In this document: in pieces, positions 24,839 through 33,456 of the stretch | Layout of the letters: every line of letters begins with the position of its first letter | Numbering within the stretch: the stretch's first letter is position 1 | Virus record (IMG/VR): IMGVR_UViG_3300044620_001883 | Coordinates: 62,001-126,000 of that record | Length of the DNA stretch: 64,000 bases | From: a virus | Strand: one strand, 5' to 3' | Program-made: the position numbers and the translations under genes | Notes under the pieces: model-generated | Told to the model about the DNA's origin: nothing | Databases searched by the model: none | Seen by the model: only the letters and a program-made list of their open reading frames with translations

Positions 24839-25058
24839 TATCTGCGGCTAGTGCTCCCCTAGCTGCAGATGCACCACCAGCAGGTGTGCAGTGTCGGAAG
24901 CGTTTTCCTGCAACCTTTCCCTGAGTGGTTACAGGGTTTCACGTATTGTCCCTGCACGCGCAATAAACCGCGGCAGGGTTTCCGATCAGAACAGCTGGCG
25001 TTTATTAAACAGGACTGGCAGGTGCTCCCTCACACCTGCCAGTCCATTTTTCATATTT
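24839..25058 (+). ncRNA. Candidate structured RNA ending in an intrinsic terminator
   Basis: Between the ligase and the next gene there is no supported gene but a series of stems. ATCTGCGGCTAG/CTAGCTGCAGAT (24840-24870) has 12 bp with one wobble. CCCTG/CAGGG spans 24919-24936. CCCTGC-a-CGCG/CGCG-GCAGGG spans 24950-24978. The 13-bp terminator stem is at 25012-25045. The first and last hairpins share GTGCTCCC at the loop. This looks like a small RNA of about 220 bases or the long 3' end of the ligase transcript. No known class recognised, and no promoter was clearly identified. Confidence 0.5.
25012..25051 (+). terminator. Intrinsic (Rho-independent) terminator
   Basis: GGACTGGCAGGTG (25012-25024) pairs perfectly with CACCTGCCAGTCC (25033-25045) around an 8-base loop, followed by ATTTTT (25046-25051). 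This is the clearest terminator in the window and should end transcription from the ligase run. Confidence 0.9.
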
Positions 25059-25075
25059 ACATGGGCAGAACTAGA

Positions 25076-25303
25076 ATGAGCAGAGACGTCCGGTACTTTG
25101 TGCTGGGTTGGGTGTGCGTGTTGGTTGGTATGGTTCCTTGGGCGGTGCTGCTGGCCGACTCTTCCGGCGCCGTGTTTGGCATGTTGTGCGTCGTGGGGCA
25201 GATCGCAGGGGCCTGTGTGGGTTTTTGGCTCATCTACAAAGCGCACACGTGGCGTGAACCAGAACCGAAGAAAGAACGTCCAAACAACGAAAAATGGTCA
25301 TGA
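25076..25303 (+). CDS. Small membrane protein with two transmembrane segments, 75 aa
   Basis: First gene after the terminator. ATG 25076 (MSRDVRYF) is preferred; ATG 25061 is in frame. Hydrophobic helices at about 8-28 (VLGWVCVLVGMVPWAVLL) and 33-57 (VFGMLCVVGQIAGACVGFWL), then a charged tail (REPEPKKERPNNEK). Small-molecule transporter subunit, holin-like or anchor roles are all possible. Confidence 0.7.
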   Translation: MSRDVRYFVLGWVCVLVGMVPWAVLLADSSGAVFGMLCVVGQIAGACVGFWLIYKAHTWREPEPKKERPNNEKWS

Positions 25304-26061
25304 CTTATCGCATTGAACAGATCACTAAATTTGTGGACCGCATGCATGCGATCCTGGCAGACGATTCAGTTGAACGCATTGAGCTCACCAAAGAGGAGTA
25401 CACGGCGCAGGAACTCTCCGTTATCCTTAACACCTACCTGGCTGAGGCGCAGACATCCCAGCAGCGGGCTGCGATGCTTGAGGAGCTGGCGGAGCTGGCC
25501 ACGCAAGCAGCGGCATCAATCACGCTGACGGCAAAAACTGCGGCGCTGTTGTTTGCGATCAACCACACCGTCACGACTTGTTCAACCATGGTAGATGCCA
25601 TAGATCAAGCATTGAAGCTCGGTGTGCATGCCCGCCGCGCCGCCCTGGAGCTGACAGCACAGGGGATCGCAACAGAGCTGCGGAATATTCACGCGGACCT
25701 CTCGGTAATCGCGAAGGATGGTGAACTGTCGGCTGCGCGTCAACCTGAGGAAGTCACGTGGGTGCCGCTAGCACGCGTGCTGGCAGTCCTGAACCACCCG
25801 AACTTCTACTGGGGCAACACCAACATGGCGGCGACAGCCAAGTACCTGGAACTCCGGATCGACACCCGGGACAACCACTGCGTGGTCATGGACGCAAAGC
25901 ATAAGCTCCTGGACATCAAGCACCTCGAGGAGGCCTGCCTGAAGTTCTATGTGCCGAACATGAACGAGAATGTGTGTCCCCGTGAAAAGGGACCCAAGGC
26001 GTTGATCTCAGACACGCAAACCGAACCAGCATCGGACCATGGACCTGATCCAGTCACGTAA
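25300..26061 (+). CDS. Helical hypothetical protein, 253 aa
   Basis: ATG 25300 (MTYRIEQITKF) makes an ATGA junction; ATG 25294 is also in frame. Long helical stretches (residues about 40-135, Ala/Glu/Gln-rich) suggest a coiled-coil. They are followed by a globular end (YWGNTNMAATAKYLELRID, DNHCVVMDAKHKLLDIKHL). No family recognised. Confidence 0.75.
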   Translation: MTYRIEQITKFVDRMHAILADDSVERIELTKEEYTAQELSVILNTYLAEAQTSQQRAAMLEELAELATQAAASITLTAKTAALLFAINHTVTTCSTMVDAIDQALKLGVHARRAALELTAQGIATELRNIHADLSVIAKDGELSAARQPEEVTWVPLARVLAVLNHPNFYWGNTNMAATAKYLELRIDTRDNHCVVMDAKHKLLDIKHLEEACLKFYVPNMNENVCPREKGPKALISDTQTEPASDHGPDPVT

Positions 26062-26482
26062 GCAATTCCGTCAGGATATCACGCAGATATTTGAATCTCT
26101 GCGACATCAGCGAGGTGAGGCTATTGATGTAGCCTGGGACGATCTCATTCAGTACTACGTCATGGGGTTCAATGGTTTCAATCCCATGACGACCACGGCC
26201 AGGCTCCTGGAGGTAGCCAAGCATATCCCCTATCTGGAGCTACCCGACATACACGGGGTGCACTTTCAATTCAACGTGCTGTACAGTGACCCTGCATATC
26301 CGCAAGAGTCATCGACGCGGGTGGTTGTGCAGATGGTACGCAAAGTGCGTGTGGTTTATCGAATGGAGTGTGAAGCCAAGGTTCCTCTGGGGCATCCTCA
26401 CATCAAATACAATCCCGACTTCCCGGTGCCTGCGCCTGAGTTTGGAGAGTTCCTGGATTACGAGATCATTGACGAATCATGA
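26039..26482 (+). CDS. Hypothetical protein, 147 aa
   Basis: Overlaps its neighbours by 23 and 4 bases. Helical start, aromatic middle (IQYYVMGFNGFNPM), strand-rich second half (TRVVVQMVRKVRVVYRME) and an acidic end (EFLDYEIIDES). No family recognised. Confidence 0.75.
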   Translation: MDLIQSRKQFRQDITQIFESLRHQRGEAIDVAWDDLIQYYVMGFNGFNPMTTTARLLEVAKHIPYLELPDIHGVHFQFNVLYSDPAYPQESSTRVVVQMVRKVRVVYRMECEAKVPLGHPHIKYNPDFPVPAPEFGEFLDYEIIDES

Positions 26483-27186
26483 GTACAACTCTAACTGCTG
26501 TTGACTGGATTGTGACGCCCTGGCAACCGACCGGGCTGGCCGTGGGGGATTTCGTGGAAGCTGCAGCGCGTGCCGACGACGCCTGGTTCGGCGTGATTCG
26601 CGGTGAGATCTCGTACATCTTGCGTGGTCCGGAATGCTACGCTGCCGTCGAAGTAGACGACGGTGTAGTCTGGGACGTGGATATCAGTCAGATCAAGGTT
26701 CTCAGTGGGAAGCGCAAAGTGTCCATATACCTGAGCGAGAACACCAAGCTTGACCCTCTGCACAGCTCACACAAGAGCGCCGCGTATAACACCATGCCGG
26801 TGAGCTTGTTCGGGTTGCGGTTGGGTCTCCTGACCGTGCAGGTCTATCGTTGTGACCAGGACAGGCCGGCAATAGCAGACACCCAGCTGCACCTGCACAC
26901 CGCTGTATTGGAGTTCAATGAGGAAGAAGACGAAATCACCTGGGAGGCAGTCTTGCCGTTGTTCCAGGAGCTCCCGATTTCAACCATAGGCAGGAAAGAG
27001 AAACCCACGGAGGCTCTCGTGTCCTTGACGCATTCCGGCAAAGAGGATTGGGGTTGGGAACAATCCTTCCCGCTCCAGTTCTGTCATGCCAACCGCAAGG
27101 TGTACGTCTGCGTTGGGGACCTTGATTCCATCCCGGATGTAGAGGACATGACAAACCTCGAAGACGACATATGCCAATGGGATTAG
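26479..27186 (+). CDS. Beta-rich hypothetical protein, 235 aa
   Basis: Alternating short strands through most of the length (GLAVGDFVEAAAR, CYAAVEVDDGVVWDVDIS, KVSIYLSENTK, LGLLTVQVYRC) suggest a beta-barrel or SH3-like fold. The C-terminus is acidic. No catalytic motif or family recognised. Confidence 0.75.
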   Translation: MSTTLTAVDWIVTPWQPTGLAVGDFVEAAARADDAWFGVIRGEISYILRGPECYAAVEVDDGVVWDVDISQIKVLSGKRKVSIYLSENTKLDPLHSSHKSAAYNTMPVSLFGLRLGLLTVQVYRCDQDRPAIADTQLHLHTAVLEFNEEEDEITWEAVLPLFQELPISTIGRKEKPTEALVSLTHSGKEDWGWEQSFPLQFCHANRKVYVCVGDLDSIPDVEDMTNLEDDICQWD

Positions 27187-27614
27187 GAGACCTCGGTTTC
27201 GTCCCAGTAATCCTGACAGAGGATGATTATAAGGCTGCTGCCAAGCTGGTAGAACATGCTGAAACGTACGTGCTGTCCCATCAGGACATGAAGCGTATTC
27301 AAACAGGCTTCGATCCTCCCGCTGGTGCGGACCCGGCTAGGCAGATTATCATGGGAGGCGTGATACGCTGTGTGTTCACCCACGAGTACCAACCCTGCGG
27401 ATTATGTCGACACCTTTCACTGAGTGTCATCGAAGAGGTCGGTACCAAAATAGTACCTAGCCGGCTGGTAGCTTACATTGCGGCGAAGTTCTTCGGGTTC
27501 GACATTAAGGACAAGGGCGCCGTTGATGTACTGACGGTCTACCTGGAAGCAAATGAGGAACCTGCGGCGCCTCCGGTCTTTAATCTAATCCAGAGAATTC
27601 ATGAACCAGAATGA
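27171..27614 (+). CDS. Hypothetical protein, 147 aa
   Basis: Starts at ATG 27171 or 27177. Helical (DDYKAAAKLVEHAETYVLSH), with a possible metal-binding CGLCRH segment next to HEYQP. The end is Pro/Glu-rich. No family recognised. Confidence 0.7.
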   Translation: MPMGLGDLGFVPVILTEDDYKAAAKLVEHAETYVLSHQDMKRIQTGFDPPAGADPARQIIMGGVIRCVFTHEYQPCGLCRHLSLSVIEEVGTKIVPSRLVAYIAAKFFGFDIKDKGAVDVLTVYLEANEEPAAPPVFNLIQRIHEPE

Positions 27615-28089
27615 AATCAAGGCGCTCGGACGCCGACGCGAACTGGAGAGGCTGTTCGCAGGTAAGAAGGTGTGGCTCAGGAATCCTCAAGGGATGTACA
27701 TGTGCCATCCAGATGGTAAGCAGGGTGTAGGAGCGAGCTGGCACCCAGAGAACACACATGCGCGGATCTTTGACTTTGATCAGGCCCGCGTCGCTGATCA
27801 GTTGTTCGATATCCAGATGGAGCAAGGTGATGAATGGGAAGTCGAGGAGGCGAGTCGTCCCTACTCGGTGCTGTTGCTGTATCCCGACTACCTGGCGGAC
27901 ACGTATGGGCAGGACACGTTCTTGACCACCGTGCAGGCCATCAATCCCATCCAGGCTGTGGCGTTGGCACGTAGTCAAATGGCGGTGGCCCAACACTTAG
28001 TACCTGAAGCAACGGAGGACCCATATTTGCTTCTGGTCTGTGAAGGTGCGATCCGCAACCTGGTCTACAAGGGAGAACTGCTATGCTGA
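27601..28089 (+). CDS. Hypothetical protein, 162 aa
   Basis: Basic helical start (KALGRRRELERLFAGKKVW), aromatic and His-rich middle (MYMCHPDGKQG, SWHPENTHARIFDFD), then mixed alpha/beta with a predicted helix AVALARSQMAVAQH. It overlaps the DUF6745 gene by 7 bases. No family recognised. Confidence 0.75.
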   Translation: MNQNEIKALGRRRELERLFAGKKVWLRNPQGMYMCHPDGKQGVGASWHPENTHARIFDFDQARVADQLFDIQMEQGDEWEVEEASRPYSVLLLYPDYLADTYGQDTFLTTVQAINPIQAVALARSQMAVAQHLVPEATEDPYLLLVCEGAIRNLVYKGELLC

Positions 28090-29576
28090 TAGGCCACACC
28101 GCTACAGGCAGCATTGCTGTCATGGTGGATGAGGGGCGCAAGTACACCCTGTATCAGCAGAGCGGCGGATGGCATCTGCGCGCGTATGCTGACTTTTCAA
28201 ACAGAATCGTGGAGGAGCGCGTTCCTGTCACGGAGGTGGAATGGCTGGCATGGCACAAAGTCAATGAGGCCGAGCAGGAGTTGCGGAACATCTGTATCAG
28301 GTTCAAGGAGGACCAAGCTTTCGCAGTAGAGCTGCTGCGCATGCGTGATCGTACCATGCAGACCGTAGAGGTCCTGGATGCAGTTGTCCGCAAGCGGATC
28401 AAAGACGCCACGATGGGTGACGTGCGCAAGAGCATGACGGCGCGGCAGTGGGACGTCATTGTACGTCATGGCAAATACCCTACAGGGTTTGATCGGGTCG
28501 TGTACGCGACTCTGACCAAGCGCCTTCAAGCACTGAGGTATGCCGCGCAGAAGCGCCGCCCAGGTCGCGGCTGGGTCGCCCCCACCCCACGTCCAAGCTC
28601 ACTCTACCTGGCGACACTAAGATCGCAGTTGAACCAGAAACGTGAGATCGCGCGCGCCAAGCGAGATGCAGCGGCCAGGAAACGGCTCGAGCCCCTCAAT
28701 AAGTTCCTGCTCCATGTAGCGCACCGATTCGACAAGTCCGTTTATGCCCTGCATAACCAGAGTCAGATCCGCGTGGGCATGGGTGTTACTGGTCACTCCC
28801 AATTCAACCGAGGGCGTTGGCGCTCCACTCCCGGCGCTGCTGGGGTGCAGCTTATCCGGGGACGCGTGGTCCTCACAACCGTACAGCGTGGTGGTAAGTG
28901 CTTCGCATTCAAGATGCCTGCCAACTGGCGCAAGGCAGCTGTGGGGGTGGCACACCCACGTGGTCTGTTCTGCGTAGCCTCCAAGGAGTATCCAGGCTTC
29001 TATGAGAACTGGGGGTTCGATGTACCAGACAAGATCACAGCCGTGCCGATCTCTAAGCGCCCCCTCAAGGACATGCCGCATCATGCACGAATGCTGCCCT
29101 CCTGTTGGCGTATCCTCGGGTACAGCTATAAGGGTGTGCGCGTGCCTGAAAACGTGATGCGGCGCGAGTACGCACCCGAGGATATCCTGGAAGAGGATAA
29201 CCAGGAAGTTCGGCGCATCATGATCGAGCTGCTGGCGCCGGAGATTCTGGAGGCCAGTGGAATCCTGAAGGTGCTCCATCGTGACGACTTCGGAACATTG
29301 TTTGTGGCCGGGCTGCCAGCCGATGCGTATGACCTGAGCCAGCCGCGGCTTGGTGAAATTGAATACCGGCGTACTTGCGACACCGTGCGGCGCTTCGGCG
29401 CCACCAAGCACAGTCTGACGTTGTTCGTCAAAGTCGTGAACTCTACGGCTGAACCGGACGGTACCTTCAAGGACTACTACCTGCAGGTGCCGCCGCATAT
29501 AAGCTCTTCGAAAGAAGCCGTGGCCTGGACGTTTGGTCTGCGAGCAGATCACTACAACCCCACCTTTGAATCATGA
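28083..29576 (+). CDS. Protein with a C-terminal DUF6745 domain, 497 aa
   Basis: The last ~150 residues resemble DUF6745 from memory: NQEVRRIMIELLAPE, a D-DFGTLFVAGLP strand, VKVVNSTAEPDGTFKDYYL, then VPPH and KEAVAWTFGL close to the end. The family's function is unknown. The N-terminal 350 residues are basic and less conserved, with KQKREIARAKRD-type helices and a His/Gly segment (NQSQIRVGMGVTGHSQ). It directly precedes a small gene (29573) of a family I recall beside DUF6745 genes, so the two may act together. Confidence 0.75.
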   Translation: MLIGHTATGSIAVMVDEGRKYTLYQQSGGWHLRAYADFSNRIVEERVPVTEVEWLAWHKVNEAEQELRNICIRFKEDQAFAVELLRMRDRTMQTVEVLDAVVRKRIKDATMGDVRKSMTARQWDVIVRHGKYPTGFDRVVYATLTKRLQALRYAAQKRRPGRGWVAPTPRPSSLYLATLRSQLNQKREIARAKRDAAARKRLEPLNKFLLHVAHRFDKSVYALHNQSQIRVGMGVTGHSQFNRGRWRSTPGAAGVQLIRGRVVLTTVQRGGKCFAFKMPANWRKAAVGVAHPRGLFCVASKEYPGFYENWGFDVPDKITAVPISKRPLKDMPHHARMLPSCWRILGYSYKGVRVPENVMRREYAPEDILEEDNQEVRRIMIELLAPEILEASGILKVLHRDDFGTLFVAGLPADAYDLSQPRLGEIEYRRTCDTVRRFGATKHSLTLFVKVVNSTAEPDGTFKDYYLQVPPHISSSKEAVAWTFGLRADHYNPTFES

Positions 29577-29932
29577 ACACCACCGCAATCCCAGCAATTG
29601 TCAGGCAGGGCGATGTCCTGCTTGTGCCAGTCGAGATGCCCGAAGCGGCAGCTCAGAAGAAGATGAAACGAAGCAGAAGCGAAGCCGGTCGGTTTGTGCT
29701 CGCGCACGGGGAAGCCACTGGACACGCCCATACCGTATCTGTGAATGATTGCCTGATGTTGCAGAACACCATCAACCGTCTGTTGATCGTCAATAAGCCG
29801 ACGCAGTTGACACACCAGGAGCACGCGCCGCTTTGGCTCCAAGAGAACACCTGTTACAGGGTCATTCGTCAGCGCGAGTTTGTGAGATCAGAACCAGGCA
29901 TGCCCTTGGAGGACCGGTATGTCCGAGACTGA
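29573..29932 (+). CDS. Small conserved protein, usual neighbour of DUF6745, 119 aa
   Basis: Shows the pattern RQGDVLLVPV, then GRFVLAHGEATGHAHTV, HEHAP-like HQEHAPLWL, and CYRVIRQREFV. I recall this arrangement of His and strand motifs in a phage and bacterial family found next to DUF6745 genes. The clustered histidines (GEATGHAH, HQEHAP) could bind a metal (inference). ATGA junction with the DUF6745 gene supports co-translation. Confidence 0.7.
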   Translation: MNTTAIPAIVRQGDVLLVPVEMPEAAAQKKMKRSRSEAGRFVLAHGEATGHAHTVSVNDCLMLQNTINRLLIVNKPTQLTHQEHAPLWLQENTCYRVIRQREFVRSEPGMPLEDRYVRD

Positions 29933-30914
29933 TCCGTATCGTGAGAATATCTTGTACGGGTTGGCCTGCGGGTTCTGCACTGCTCTGAGGTTGGGGTTAA
30001 ATGATGCGCAGCTGTGCGCTTTGATCAGCGGCAAAGACGGGCTCGGTGCGAATGATTATTGTGATGCAAATGTGCTGATGGCTGCCGCATGGGATGCTGT
30101 GATGTTGCAGAAGATATTTGATCCGGACAACGCACAGGATGCGGCATTATGGAACGACGCCTGGAACCTGGCTGTGCGGCAGCGGTACGACATGAGCAAA
30201 TACAGGCTGGAGCAGGCGCTCAAAACTCCAGAACAACCGGCTGAGGCGCCAGATGCTGCAGCGGAATTTGCAATTGCCAAAGGTCTGTACGACTACTTTG
30301 CAAACAAGCAGAGCTACGACATCTCCGAGATCTACAACGGCGCGGATGAATTCATGCGAAGGTGCGCACACCTCGGCCGGCTGTTCGAGGCATGGAGTTG
30401 TGACCATGTGGACTTCAACGCCATGCAGGATGTTTGGCCGTACTATTTGGAAGACCACGTAGGACCTGCGGTAGAATCCATGTTCTGGGAGCAGAACTGT
30501 GAGATCCCGGTGCGTTGGGGTGAAGATGAACTCCTGTCTCTGGCGACCAAACTGCGGTTGCCAGTGCGTATCCAAAACACACCCAACTGCAGCATGAACG
30601 TGGAGTGGGCTGCCGCGCCCGCGCAGCAGGGACGTTATCAGCGTTACCAGGTGCGCACAGTGCGGCACAGTGAGGACGGCTGGGCGATGGAACACTACAC
30701 CGTCGAGGATGCGCAGGAGCGCCACGCGGCTGACAACGATCACCCCGTCCTGTTTGCCCTGTATGGCTCGCTGGAGAGCTCAGGTGAATGGGAGTTCATC
30801 TGCGAAGCTCCCAGCTATGATGTCTTGCGCACGTCTATGCTGCGCATGCTTGGTCCGGAGAATATCGAGGGACTGCTAGAGTGTCCGGTCATGCAGTACC
30901 CGAACAAGGTATGA
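29919..30914 (+). CDS. Hypothetical protein, 331 aa
   Basis: Helical first two thirds rich in Ala, Asp and aromatic residues (YGLACGFCTALRLG, DYFANKQSYDISEIYNGAD), then a strand-rich last third (YQRYQVRTVRHSEDGW, WEFICEAPSYD). No catalytic motif seen. Overlaps at both ends. Confidence 0.75.
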   Translation: MSETDPYRENILYGLACGFCTALRLGLNDAQLCALISGKDGLGANDYCDANVLMAAAWDAVMLQKIFDPDNAQDAALWNDAWNLAVRQRYDMSKYRLEQALKTPEQPAEAPDAAAEFAIAKGLYDYFANKQSYDISEIYNGADEFMRRCAHLGRLFEAWSCDHVDFNAMQDVWPYYLEDHVGPAVESMFWEQNCEIPVRWGEDELLSLATKLRLPVRIQNTPNCSMNVEWAAAPAQQGRYQRYQVRTVRHSEDGWAMEHYTVEDAQERHAADNDHPVLFALYGSLESSGEWEFICEAPSYDVLRTSMLRMLGPENIEGLLECPVMQYPNKV

Positions 30915-31183
30915 GCGCCAGACACGGAAGCAGAGTCCCGCTGCCCAAAGTGCCCAAAGTGCTGCAGCGTGTCGGCGATGGTAAGTTTTTGGAGTTGTGG
31001 GGGTGGGGAATAGAGTGGGCTGAAAAGCAGTCTGCCGCGTGTCCAAAGTTCACGACCAGCAACATGGGCAAGCAGCGTCAAGATGACTTTCACAAAAACC
31101 TGTACCAGCGTTTCTCCAGCCGCAAAGCCAAGCAGGCTGGGGTGTTTTGCAAGCTCGTTCCCTATGACGAATCCAACGGTTAA
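30911..31183 (+). CDS. Small basic protein, 90 aa
   Basis: ATG 30911 gives an ATGA junction. Lys/Arg-rich with Trp (LELWGWGIEWAEKQ) and a basic helix (FHKNLYQRFSSRKAKQ), which suggests nucleic-acid binding. No family recognised. Confidence 0.7.
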   Translation: MSARHGSRVPLPKVPKVLQRVGDGKFLELWGWGIEWAEKQSAACPKFTTSNMGKQRQDDFHKNLYQRFSSRKAKQAGVFCKLVPYDESNG

Positions 31184-31676
31184 ATTCAAGTTTAAGCACT
31201 TCGACACGACGTTGTCAGGGCGGTTGTCTGTGACCACTTACGCTCTGGGTGGGCTGGCTGTGTCCCTCACCACCGAAATGGAGGAAGCACCTGGGCAGTA
31301 CGAGCCGTATTGTCATGTCAGTGTACGCCTGCCTGAGACAGATCACCTGCCTTCCGATGTCTTCTATGCCAAGCACTGGAGCGAGAACGAGGGAATAGTG
31401 GAGACGCTGGTTGAGCTGCGTATCATTGAGCTAGCCCCGGACTTTCCTCCGGTAGCCAGTGGTTTTGTGCGGAACATCCGGGCGTACCGGTTGGTGTCCT
31501 GTGTTCAGTGTCCGGACGAGCCGCGGTTTGAGGGTGACCTTGTTGGTTGCGGCTTCGTCTGCGCAGAGCCTCCCGATTCCGAGGGGTTGTATGACTGTCT
31601 GAATTGTGGTCTGTTCTTCTCCAAGGAAGATGACCAGCGCGGTATTCCCCATATCGTACATGACAATATCCAATGA
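31164..31676 (+). CDS. DUF4313-like domain with a C-terminal zinc ribbon, 170 aa
   Basis: ATG 31164 is used because the upstream part of the frame overlaps another gene. The segment LAVSLTTEMEEAPGQYEPY, then HVSVRLPE, LPSDVFYAKHWSENEGIVE, follows the DUF4313 pattern (a phage and plasmid family of unknown function, recalled rather than searched). It is followed by CVQC...CGFVC and CLNCGLFF, four CxxC-type groups forming a zinc ribbon. Confidence 0.65.
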   Translation: MTNPTVKFKFKHFDTTLSGRLSVTTYALGGLAVSLTTEMEEAPGQYEPYCHVSVRLPETDHLPSDVFYAKHWSENEGIVETLVELRIIELAPDFPPVASGFVRNIRAYRLVSCVQCPDEPRFEGDLVGCGFVCAEPPDSEGLYDCLNCGLFFSKEDDQRGIPHIVHDNIQ

Positions 31677-31734
31677 GAACTCATCAAGAACCTCCGGTAT
31701 GAGCTTCGGAATACAGGGATCAAATGACCTATGA
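31673..31734 (+). other. Two possible coupling micro-ORFs of 9 and 11 codons
   Basis: ATG 31673 overlaps the preceding TGA and runs 9 codons to a TGA at 31700-31702. That stop overlaps ATG 31699, which runs 11 codons to a TGA at 31732-31734, and that stop overlaps the methyltransferase start at 31731. The three ATGA junctions bridge the gap exactly. They may only carry ribosomes across, or be chance. Confidence 0.35.
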
Positions 31735-32387
31735 CAGCTAAAAAAAAGAAAACCGAAATACCCCAACAACCAGCTGGGGTGGTGGACGAAGTACAAAAGG
31801 TTAAACGGCGCGGGCTCGTACCGTCCAACGGTGAGAACCGGGTCATGACACCCGCGCCATTGGCCCAGCAGCTCGTGGATCATTTTGCTGCGCAGATGAC
31901 CGGCGGATACATTCTTGACCCGGCTCGCGGACAGGGCGCATTCCTGGAGGCATTGAAGACGCGATGTGCTGTAACCAGTTTGAAGTGGGCTGAAGTGGAC
32001 GCCGGGATCGATTTCTTCGACACCAAGAACTGGTGGGGTTGTGTGATGAAACGCGACACCCTCAAGGACACCAAGCTGGACCATGTAGACAAGTTCAGTT
32101 TCATCATCACCAACCCGCCTTGGGAGAAACTCCTGAACTGGTGGATTCGTGGGATGGAGCTGGCCGACAATGTTGTGTACTTGTGTCTGGTCCCCAACGT
32201 GTTCCAGAAGGCCAAACGCAACGCCATCCGGAATGCTGGCTTCGGTATCAAGGAGATCGCGTACGTGAAGACCCCACCGCCCAAGACTCCCTGGCCCCAG
32301 GCTGGGTTCTGTCTTGGGGCTGTGCATGTACAGCGCGGCTACAAAGGTGGCATCAAGGAAACGTTCCTGCCCGACTACGACGCATGA
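31731..32387 (+). CDS. DNA N6-adenine methyltransferase-like protein (NPPW type)
   Basis: N-terminal MTPAPLAQQLVDHF is the opening helix typical of gamma-type N6-adenine methyltransferases. GGYILDPARGQGAFLEAL is motif I, the S-adenosylmethionine loop. KWAEVDAGIDFFD fits the following strands. IITNPPWEKLL is motif IV (N128, P129, P130, W131), the catalytic NPPW/Y motif. At 218 residues there is little room for a target-recognition domain, so specificity may be low or supplied by a partner. Likely role: modifying phage DNA against restriction. The first ~30 residues are Lys-rich. Confidence 0.82.
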   Translation: MTAKKKKTEIPQQPAGVVDEVQKVKRRGLVPSNGENRVMTPAPLAQQLVDHFAAQMTGGYILDPARGQGAFLEALKTRCAVTSLKWAEVDAGIDFFDTKNWWGCVMKRDTLKDTKLDHVDKFSFIITNPPWEKLLNWWIRGMELADNVVYLCLVPNVFQKAKRNAIRNAGFGIKEIAYVKTPPPKTPWPQAGFCLGAVHVQRGYKGGIKETFLPDYDA

Positions 32388-33121
32388 AAGCCGTCACGCT
32401 GATCCAAGTATGTTCTGCAGAAGATGAGCACGACAGTGCTTCTCTAATGCGCCGCGTGCAGGAGATGAACTGCATCCTACAGGGTGTACAGGCCCACTAT
32501 GCTGAGTCTGACGTGTACGTGGTGACAGACCAGCTGTACGCAGGTCTGAATGGTAACACGCGGGAGTTCCGGTCACATTTTAATCGCGTCTGGGACTCAA
32601 ATGCACATCCGTGCACTGAGAAAGTGTTTAGAACGTGGTGGCTCAGCTGGGTCGAGATGCTGCAGTTCGAGCTCAACTACATTGTTGGGTTGGAACAGTC
32701 ATGCGACAAGGCGGATCGTGAATCCTCTGAAAATGCTCACAGAACCTGGGACTCGTACCTGAAGGGGCTGAGGGTGCAGGTCGACAATACTGTGCGGATC
32801 ATGCAGGAAGTCAGGCATGAGGTGCTCAAGATCATTCCAACATTGGACCTGCCGGGATTCCCGGACGTTCCCAAGGCAGCCGAGTTGACCCCGGACGACA
32901 AGCGTTGGATCAAAACCGCTGCAGAGGTTGTCGCCGATGTTGAGATGGAGCGGGGGCGGCATGAGGCTATCAGGGAGCTGGCCAGGCAATACCATCAGAA
33001 AGATGGTGAGCTCGAGTTCGACCCGGACGCGAAGGTGTCTGAGGGTGAAGAAAACGGCGCCTATGTGCAGGGTTGGAAGTGGGTCAGCTTTCGCGATACC
33101 GCCCTGGATAAAGTGTCATGA
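32384..33121 (+). CDS. Helical hypothetical protein, 245 aa
   Basis: ATG 32384 overlaps the methyltransferase stop. Long helices with Glu/Arg/Lys (VRIMQEVRHEVLKIIP, KTAAEVVADVEMERGRHEA) suggest a coiled-coil. Start region MKAVTLIQVCSAEDE is strand-like. Its coupling to the methyltransferase could mean a functional pair, unproven. Confidence 0.75.
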   Translation: MKAVTLIQVCSAEDEHDSASLMRRVQEMNCILQGVQAHYAESDVYVVTDQLYAGLNGNTREFRSHFNRVWDSNAHPCTEKVFRTWWLSWVEMLQFELNYIVGLEQSCDKADRESSENAHRTWDSYLKGLRVQVDNTVRIMQEVRHEVLKIIPTLDLPGFPDVPKAAELTPDDKRWIKTAAEVVADVEMERGRHEAIRELARQYHQKDGELEFDPDAKVSEGEENGAYVQGWKWVSFRDTALDKVS

Positions 33122-33456
33122 AATCCGATCTATCCGAGGACATCATTGCCTGCATGGTGGCGGGTGGTTTGATCATCGCGGCTTTGCTGTGGGTTAAGTC
33201 CGCAGACAGTCCTGAGCCTAAGAAACCAGCAATGCCAGTTCAAGACGCTCCATTTACAGCAACCCTAGATACCCTCAAGGAGTTGTCACTCCCAGGAACA
33301 GCGCCGTTGTTGATTGTCACAGATAACACCTGGATGACGCTCACGTTTGGTCCTGAGGGTCCCAGCACCGCGAAGGGGGCTGTCATGACCTTGAAGGCGG
33401 AGCCCATTGTGGAGCGGCTAGGGACGACGTGGAGAGTCACTTTCAAGGTGCCATGA
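33118..33456 (+). CDS. Membrane-anchored small protein, 112 aa
   Basis: One hydrophobic segment at residues about 8-26 (IIACMVAGGLIIAALLWV), preceded by a short acidic end. A Pro-rich spacer (SPEPKKPAMPV) and a beta-rich domain follow. Topology fits an N-terminal anchor with a small periplasmic or cytoplasmic domain. No lipobox is seen. Confidence 0.7.
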   Translation: MKSDLSEDIIACMVAGGLIIAALLWVKSADSPEPKKPAMPVQDAPFTATLDTLKELSLPGTAPLLIVTDNTWMTLTFGPEGPSTAKGAVMTLKAEPIVERLGTTWRVTFKVP

